Assembly (NCBI GenBank): GCA_035492455.1
Contig: DATJJE010000071.1
Coordinates: forward strand, 124,001 to 188,000
Direction of reading: 5' to 3'
Source of the DNA: Gp6-AA40 sp035492455
GTDB taxonomy: Bacteria; Acidobacteriota; Vicinamibacteria; Vicinamibacterales; UBA2999
DNA length: 64,000 bases
Position numbers and translations under genes: made by a program
The notes under the pieces: model-generated
Seen by the model: the letters and a program-made list of their open reading frames with translations, nothing else
What the model was told of the DNA's origin: nothing
The model's database searches: none
In this document: one piece after another, positions 58,993 through 64,000 of the stretch
Numbering within the stretch: position 1 is the stretch's first letter
How the letters are laid out: every line of letters begins with the position of its first letter

Positions 58993-60270
58993 ATGTCTGT
59001 CGCGAGAGAAATCGAGCAGCCGCGGCGCGATACTGCAGACGTGGTCATCGTCGGCGCTGGGGCGGCGGGTCTGGCCGCCGCCATCTTCTGCGCGCGCGCG
59101 GCGCCGGAGGCCCGAATCGTCTGTGTAGACGGCGCAAAATCGATCGGCGCGAAGATCCTCGTGAGCGGTGGCGGCCGTTGCAATGTCACGAACCGCGTCG
59201 TTATTGAAGAGGACTTCTCAGGTGGCGATCGACGCTTCATCCGCAATGTCCTTCGCGCCTATCCAGCACCCCGAGCGGCCGCGTTTTTCGCAGAGCTCGG
59301 TGTATCGCTTCACGAGGAAGAAGACGGCAAATATTTCCCAGTCAGCAATCGCGCACGTACTGTGCTCGACGCGCTGCTGAGTGCGTTGCGCGATTGCGGT
59401 GCATCGCTCGAGGTGTCGCGGCGCGTCGAACGGGTCGAACGCGTCGAGCGGGGCTTTATGGTCACCACGCGCGACAGCGCCACATACGAAGCGCCGCTTG
59501 TCGTCCTCGCGACCGGGGGCCGTTCACTTCCAAAGACCGGCAGCGACGGAGCAGGCTATGCGTTTGCGCGCGCACTTGGCCACGGATGTGTCGAGACGAC
59601 GCCTGCTCTGGTGCCCCTGCTGCTCGCCGATTCGCGTTATGCAACGCTCACGGGAGTCACGCACAACGTCGGCGTAACAGTGACGACCGACGGCGGATCG
59701 GTGCGCCTCGACGGCGCCATGCTGTGGACGCACTTCGGCCTCAGCGGTCCCGTGATCCTCAACGCTTCCCGTCATTGGCTTCGCGCCCGCGTCGAGGGCC
59801 GCGCGGCTGCCGTCCTCCTACACGTGCTGCCACGAACAACGTTTGCGGAACTGGAGCACTGGCTGCAGACGCAGCAGCGCCAGCACCCTCGCGCGCTTGT
59901 CCGAACGGTGGTCGCATCACGTCTGCCGGCGTCGGTGGCGGATGCGTGGGTTGAAGCCGCGGGCATCGATCGCGCGATGACGCTGGCGCACCTCGCCCGC
60001 GACGCCAGACGGACATTGATCGCGACGTTGCTCGAAACACCGCTCGATGTCACCGACAGCCGAGGCTACAACTATGCGGAAGTTACCGCCGGCGGCATCC
60101 CACTCGGCGAAATCGATTCGGCGACGATGGAGTCGCGCCTGTGTCCGGGACTCTATCTGATCGGCGAGATACTCGACGTCGACGGTCGCATCGGCGGGTT
60201 CAATTTCCAGTGGGCATGGTCGTCGGCGTGGGTGGCGGCAAACGCTATCGGCCGAAAGCTTCGCGCGTAA
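58993..60270 (+). CDS. HI0933/BaiN-type flavoprotein oxidoreductase
   Basis: 425 residues. DVVIVGAGAAGLAAAIFCAR binds FAD, and GAKILVSGGGRCNVTN is the diagnostic motif of the HI0933 family (reclassified in part as BaiN/RdsA flavoproteins). LVVLATGGRSLPKTGSDGAGY and the C-terminal GLYLIGEILDVDGRIGGFNFQWAWSSAW complete the set. Some relatives reduce steroid enones; for most, including this one, the substrate is unknown. The 3' end overlaps the convergent membrane-protein gene by 26 bases. Confidence 0.92.
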   Translation: MSVAREIEQPRRDTADVVIVGAGAAGLAAAIFCARAAPEARIVCVDGAKSIGAKILVSGGGRCNVTNRVVIEEDFSGGDRRFIRNVLRAYPAPRAAAFFAELGVSLHEEEDGKYFPVSNRARTVLDALLSALRDCGASLEVSRRVERVERVERGFMVTTRDSATYEAPLVVLATGGRSLPKTGSDGAGYAFARALGHGCVETTPALVPLLLADSRYATLTGVTHNVGVTVTTDGGSVRLDGAMLWTHFGLSGPVILNASRHWLRARVEGRAAAVLLHVLPRTTFAELEHWLQTQQRQHPRALVRTVVASRLPASVADAWVEAAGIDRAMTLAHLARDARRTLIATLLETPLDVTDSRGYNYAEVTAGGIPLGEIDSATMESRLCPGLYLIGEILDVDGRIGGFNFQWAWSSAWVAANAIGRKLRA

Positions 60271-61642
60271 CCGGCCGCACGTACTCGCTTACCAGCTCGC
60301 GATTCCACCACCGCCCGGTCTGCCGATGCTCGTCGACGGTCGTGAACCGGTAGCGGTAGTAGCGGGCGCGGAGAAAACGCGGCGCGTGATCCGGAAAGGG
60401 ATTCGTTTTCAGCAGCGAAAGGGTTGGCCCGTCGCCCTCGAGCAGACGCTGCAGCAGCACCGCGAACCACTCGCTCTGGGGCCGCGGCGAAAACGCCTCG
60501 AACCACATCAGCCAATCGAGTCGCAGGTGATACGGAGCAATCTGCGGCGACCATCGGGACGGATCCCCGGGTTTGCCCTTGAACTCGTATTCCCGCCAAG
60601 CCTGTCCGTCGTCTGATCCTTCGATGACGATCTCGTACCGCGTACGGGTGATGCTGCCGAACGCGCCATAGGTGTTCACGAGGTGCAACGGCTCGAACGA
60701 GGTGTTCATCACCTGCGAGGGTGACAGCATGTTCAACGTGGGTGCGATGCTGAGCACACCGACGACAGCAGCCACCACGTAGATCGCCGCGCGATGCACC
60801 AGCTCCGGCTCCTGCAGCGCCGGCGGCGCTAGGGGCAGCCACGACAGGAAGCGATCGTCGAGTGTTGGGATGCAGAGCACGACGGTCAGCCAATTGAGCC
60901 ATGACAGGTTCCCGCTCGCGATCAACACGCCCTGGAATGCGACAGTGATGAGGCCGGCAATCGCCGCAACCGGCTGCGGCGCAAAGTACCCAAAGGGAAC
61001 AACCAGTTCGGCGAAGTGGTTGAACGCGACGCCGCCCTTGTGCACAGCCTCCGGCAGCCAATGGAAGTACCAACTGAGAGGATTCGGAATGGGCTGTGTC
61101 TCGAAGTAGTAGTTCAGGCATGTCAGGTCGCGCCAGCACGAGTCGCCACGAATCTTGATCAAGCCCGCGCCGAACATGACGCGGAAGAGCAGCCAGCGAT
61201 ACAGCCACATCAGCCACAGGCTCGGGGCGGTTGACCAGCCTCCGAGAAATATCGCGAGGAAACCCGTTTCGAGCAGCAGCGTCTCCCAGCCGAAACCGTA
61301 GAACGTCTGACCGACGTTCACGAAGGAGAGATACAGCAGCCACATCATCGCCCATACAATCCCGGAGGCGATGGCACCGCGCTGCTGCGGCCATCCGGTG
61401 AGCGCCAGCACCGCCAATCCGACGCCGAGCCACGCGCACGTGCGAAACGCAGTGTCAGTCGGAGAGAGGAAAAAGACGCTGGGTGACGCGCGGAAAGGAA
61501 CGTACTGGGTGAAGCGCGACACGGGGAGCAGCCCGCGTTCGCCGAGGAGCGGCACGAACTGGTTGGCGGCGACCAGAAAGCCGACCAGATACATCGCCGC
61601 CAGCGCGCGCTCGAACAGAAACCGCGAGTACCAATACGCCAT
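60245..61642 (-). CDS. Lipase maturation factor (LMF1/2) family membrane protein
   Basis: 465 residues. Several membrane helices in the first 300 residues, with FLFERALAAMYLVGFLVAANQ, FGWETLLLETGFLAIFL, YRWLLFRVMFGAGLIKIRGD and CWRDLTCLNYYFETQPIPNP, are the LMF hallmarks. A C-terminal globular part (FEPLHLVNTYGAFGSITRTR, WFAVLLQRLLEGDG) follows. The vertebrate protein helps fold lipases in the ER; bacterial members have no known role but probably act at the inner membrane. ATG start, divergent from the phytoene-desaturase-like gene by 37 bases. Confidence 0.92.
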   Translation of the reverse strand: MAYWYSRFLFERALAAMYLVGFLVAANQFVPLLGERGLLPVSRFTQYVPFRASPSVFFLSPTDTAFRTCAWLGVGLAVLALTGWPQQRGAIASGIVWAMMWLLYLSFVNVGQTFYGFGWETLLLETGFLAIFLGGWSTAPSLWLMWLYRWLLFRVMFGAGLIKIRGDSCWRDLTCLNYYFETQPIPNPLSWYFHWLPEAVHKGGVAFNHFAELVVPFGYFAPQPVAAIAGLITVAFQGVLIASGNLSWLNWLTVVLCIPTLDDRFLSWLPLAPPALQEPELVHRAAIYVVAAVVGVLSIAPTLNMLSPSQVMNTSFEPLHLVNTYGAFGSITRTRYEIVIEGSDDGQAWREYEFKGKPGDPSRWSPQIAPYHLRLDWLMWFEAFSPRPQSEWFAVLLQRLLEGDGPTLSLLKTNPFPDHAPRFLRARYYRYRFTTVDEHRQTGRWWNRELVSEYVRPVTREAFGR

Positions 61643-61645
61643 TTG

Positions 61646-61676
61646 ACGATTTGCGATTTCTGATTTGTGATTGTGC
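61646..61676 (+). repeat. Word tract (GATTTGCGATTTCTGATTTGTGATT)
   Basis: Four units of GATTTGC/GATTTCT/GATTTGT/GATTGTG at 7-8 base steps fill the gap between two divergent genes. A short single-arm tract with its own word; it lies where the promoters of both genes must be. Confidence 0.7.
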
Positions 61677-61679
61677 CAC

Positions 61680-63095
61680 GTGCCTCAACCTGATGCGATT
61701 GTCGTCGGCTCGGGTCCGAACGGGCTCTGTGCCGCCATTGTCCTGGCGCAGGCAGGCTGGAAGGTCACGGTCCTCGAAGCCGAGCCGACGATCGGCGGCG
61801 GCGTTCGCTCGGCGGAGCTGACGCTGCCGGGCTTCGTCCACGACGTGTGTTCGGCCGTACATGCGACGGCGGTCGCCTCGCCGTTCATCAGCACGCTGCC
61901 GCTGCAGAAGTACGGTCTCGAGTTCATCGATCCGCCCGCAGCCATTGCGCATCCGTTTGACGATGGGAGTGCGGCACTTGTGGAGCGATCGGTCGAGCGC
62001 ACCGCGGGATCCCTTGGACGCGACAGTGAGGCGTACGAACGCGTGTTTGGAGGACTGCAGCGCAGCTGGCCCCGGATCCGGTCAGCAGTGCTTGGTCCAC
62101 TGCGGTGGCCCGAACATCCACTGGCGTTGGCGGCGTTTGGATTGCGCGCGCTGCGATCGGCGGAGGCGTTCGCCAGGAGCTCGTTTGTCGAGGAGCGCAC
62201 GCGCGCGTTGTTCGGCGGCATTGCCGCGCACGGCCTGGTGCCGCTCGACAAACCGCTGACCGCCGGCTTCGGTCTTGTTCTCGGCGTAATGGCCCATGTC
62301 GTTGGCTGGGTGATTCCGCGAGGCGGCGCACAGAAGCTGACCGATGCGCTCGTCGCACATCTCCGTACGCTGGGTGGCGAGGTCGTCGCCAATCACCGCG
62401 TGTCCTCTCTCGATGCGCTGCCTTCCGCTCGTGCTGTCCTGTGCGACCTTTCCCCGCGGCCGTTTCTCTCTATTGCGGGTCCTCGTCTCCCGTCCGCGTA
62501 TCGGCGAAGTCTCGAGCGATATCGCTACGGGATGGGCGTGTTCAAGGTGGACTGGGCACTGGATGATCCCATTCCGTGGCGTGCGCCGGAGTGTGCAAGA
62601 GCATCAACCGTTCACGTGTGCGGGACGCTGCCGGAGATCGTGCAGTCGGAACAGGAGGCGTGGACGGGTAAGGTTCCCGATCAACCATACGTCCTGCTGG
62701 TGCAACCTACGTTGTTCGATCAATCGCGCGCGCCGGCGGGAAAGCATACCGCCTGGGCGTACTGTCATGTGCCTGGCGGGTCGGGCGCGGACATGCTGCC
62801 GCGTATCGAGGCGCAGATTGAACGCTTCGCGCCCGGTTTCCGCGATCGCGTCCTCGCGCGCTCGATGATGCCGCCGGCCGCTCTCGAAGCGCACAACGCC
62901 AACTATGTCGGCGGCGATATCGGAGCGGGCATCGCGGACGTGCGCCAGTTCTTCACGAGGCCGACGTGGCGCACCTATTCCACGCCGGTCCGCGGTCTCT
63001 ACCTCTGTTCCGCAGCGACGCCTCCCGGTGTCGGCGCGCACGGCATGTGCGGCTATTTCGCCGCGAAGCGTGCGCTTGCCGATCTCAACCCCTGA
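61680..63095 (+). CDS. Phytoene desaturase-like FAD oxidoreductase
   Basis: 471 residues. The N-terminal DAIVVGSGPNGLCAAIVLAQAG and VLEAEPTIGGGVRS are the FAD-binding motifs of the CrtI/NAD(P)/FAD family, and GLYLCSAATPPGVGAHGMCGYFAAKRA is the C-terminal FAD motif. VIPRGGAQKLTDALVAHLR in the middle is also conserved. Carotenoid or other isoprenoid desaturation/isomerisation is possible, but no crt genes are nearby. The GTG at 61680 opens at the conserved fold; a TTG at 61671 is in frame but within a tract. Confidence 0.85.
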   Translation: MPQPDAIVVGSGPNGLCAAIVLAQAGWKVTVLEAEPTIGGGVRSAELTLPGFVHDVCSAVHATAVASPFISTLPLQKYGLEFIDPPAAIAHPFDDGSAALVERSVERTAGSLGRDSEAYERVFGGLQRSWPRIRSAVLGPLRWPEHPLALAAFGLRALRSAEAFARSSFVEERTRALFGGIAAHGLVPLDKPLTAGFGLVLGVMAHVVGWVIPRGGAQKLTDALVAHLRTLGGEVVANHRVSSLDALPSARAVLCDLSPRPFLSIAGPRLPSAYRRSLERYRYGMGVFKVDWALDDPIPWRAPECARASTVHVCGTLPEIVQSEQEAWTGKVPDQPYVLLVQPTLFDQSRAPAGKHTAWAYCHVPGGSGADMLPRIEAQIERFAPGFRDRVLARSMMPPAALEAHNANYVGGDIGAGIADVRQFFTRPTWRTYSTPVRGLYLCSAATPPGVGAHGMCGYFAAKRALADLNP

Positions 63096-63102
63096 CGAAT
63101 CG

Positions 63103-64000
63103 ATGCTGCTTTCGGCGCTTTCGACGGATCTCTACGAGCTGACGATGATCGGCGGCTACTACGTGAAAGGCCTGTCCGGCCGGGCGACGTTTGACTTGTT
63201 CGTCCGTCAACTGCCGCCGACGCGCAACTATCTTGTCGCCGCAGGCCTCGAGCAGGCGCTCGACTTCCTCGAATCGCTGCGTTTCACGCGCGAAGAGATT
63301 GACTACCTGCGGACGCTGCCCGCGTTGTCCGGCCTGCCGCGCGACTTCTTTGACGATTACCTCGCCAACTTCCGTTTTACCGGTGATGTATCCGCTGTTG
63401 AAGAGGGGACGCCCATCTTTGCGCAGGAACCGCTGCTGCGGGTGACCGCGCCGCTCGCCGAGGCGCAACTCGTCGAAACGGCGCTTATCGCCGAAGTTAT
63501 GTTTCCGACCGCGGTCGCCAGCAAGGCGTCGCGTGTCGTCGAAGCGGCTGCCGGGCGCAGCGTCATGGAATTCGGGGCGCGGCGTGCGCACGGCATCGAT
63601 GCCGGGATCCGGGCCGCGCGTGCGGCGTACATCGCCGGCTTTGATTCCTCATCGATCGTCGAAGCAGGAAAGCGGTTCGGCATTCCGCTGTCCGGCACCA
63701 TGGCGCATTCGTGGGTGATGGCATTCCGGGACGAGCCGAGCGCCTTCAGCGCCTACGCCGAGGTCTTCGGCGAGCGCGCCGTTTTCATTCTCGACACGTA
63801 CGACGCGCTCGCGGCGGCACGCACGATTGCGGAGTCTGGCCTGAAGCCACGAGGCGTTCGCCTCGACAGCGGAGATCCGATCGCGACCAGCAGGGAAGTG
63901 CGGCGCATCTTCGACGCGTATGGCCTGCACGAGACGGCGATTGTCGCCAGCGGCGATCTCGACGAGCTGCGCATCGCAGAGATCGTGGCATCTGGTGCGC
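63103..64000 (+). CDS. pncB: Nicotinate phosphoribosyltransferase (partial, runs off the window)
   Basis: 299 codons are visible and the frame is open to the end. MLLSALSTDLYELTMIGGYY is the typical N-terminus; GRATFDLFVRQLPPTRNYLV, EFGARRAHGIDAGIRAARAA (active-site region with His), GTMAHSWVMAF and GVRLDSGD (phosphoribosyl-binding) identify the enzyme. It makes nicotinate mononucleotide from nicotinate and PRPP in the NAD salvage pathway. It follows the phytoene-desaturase-like gene with 7 bases between, probably co-transcribed. Confidence 0.95.
   Translation, partial: MLLSALSTDLYELTMIGGYYVKGLSGRATFDLFVRQLPPTRNYLVAAGLEQALDFLESLRFTREEIDYLRTLPALSGLPRDFFDDYLANFRFTGDVSAVEEGTPIFAQEPLLRVTAPLAEAQLVETALIAEVMFPTAVASKASRVVEAAAGRSVMEFGARRAHGIDAGIRAARAAYIAGFDSSSIVEAGKRFGIPLSGTMAHSWVMAFRDEPSAFSAYAEVFGERAVFILDTYDALAAARTIAESGLKPRGVRLDSGDPIATSREVRRIFDAYGLHETAIVASGDLDELRIAEIVASGA

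Noticed and set aside
60153..61439. 428-codon minus-strand frame within the LMF gene region
   Set aside because: Out-of-frame reading of the lipase-maturation-factor gene, very Arg-rich.
63085..63591. 168-codon minus-strand frame opposite the nicotinate phosphoribosyltransferase gene
   Set aside because: The plus-strand frame is open to the window end and matches the enzyme throughout.

Overview
The window is GC-rich, gene-dense chromosomal DNA from a diderm bacterium. The best fit is Acidobacteriota, probably the Vicinamibacteria lineage. This is inferred from a VWA protein of the Acidobacteria-type family, a BlaI/M56 pair whose sensor carries carboxypeptidase-regulatory and TonB-like domains, ECF sigma/anti-sigma pairs, abundant outer-membrane proteins (TamA/TamB, OmpA, a peptidase/TolB/barrel fusion), PQQ-dehydrogenase genes and many short start/stop overlaps. 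No rRNA, tRNA, CRISPR array, prophage or insertion sequence was recognised.

Layout. 1-8.9 kb: exported protein, seven-iron ferredoxin, TPR/tandem-DTG protease, an ECF sigma/anti-sigma pair (minus strand), flavoprotein, TPR protein and ClC channel. 8.9-15 kb: a 1054-residue peptidase/propeller/barrel protein, a second ECF pair with a TlpA-like thioredoxin, and an EEP-family phosphodiesterase. 15-24.5 kb: CusF-SCO copper protein, DUF72, YheT-like hydrolase, two DinB-fold proteins, LemA and TPM proteins, amidohydrolase. 24.5-33.4 kb: BlaI repressor with a clear promoter/operator, M56 sensor, YvcK, LigD-type phosphoesterase, POT transporter, a radical SAM/ATP-grasp pair, YggX and a KGG stress protein. 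33.4-41.8 kb: envelope block (OmpA protein, TamA, TamB). 41.8-55 kb: molybdopterin oxidoreductase, type II NADH dehydrogenase, BON lipoprotein, topoisomerase IB, EAL protein, PQQ dehydrogenase with cytochrome c, IspG, purine permease. 55-59 kb: RHH-like protein, ParA-like ATPase, class D sortase, VWA protein and an exported protein ending in an LPKTA anchor. 59-64 kb: two flavoproteins, a lipase-maturation-factor homologue and the start of nicotinate phosphoribosyltransferase.

Two themes stand out. First, sortase, VWA protein and LPKTA-tailed protein lie together on one strand and look like a complete surface-anchoring cassette in a diderm. Second, many intergenic regions hold 30-140 base tracts made of one short degenerate 'word' repeated directly and often also inverted. 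Each tract has its own word, and several run into coding sequence and supply protein C-termini. A tightly coupled radical SAM (CCAEP tail)/ATP-grasp pair of unknown product is a third candidate for an undescribed system.
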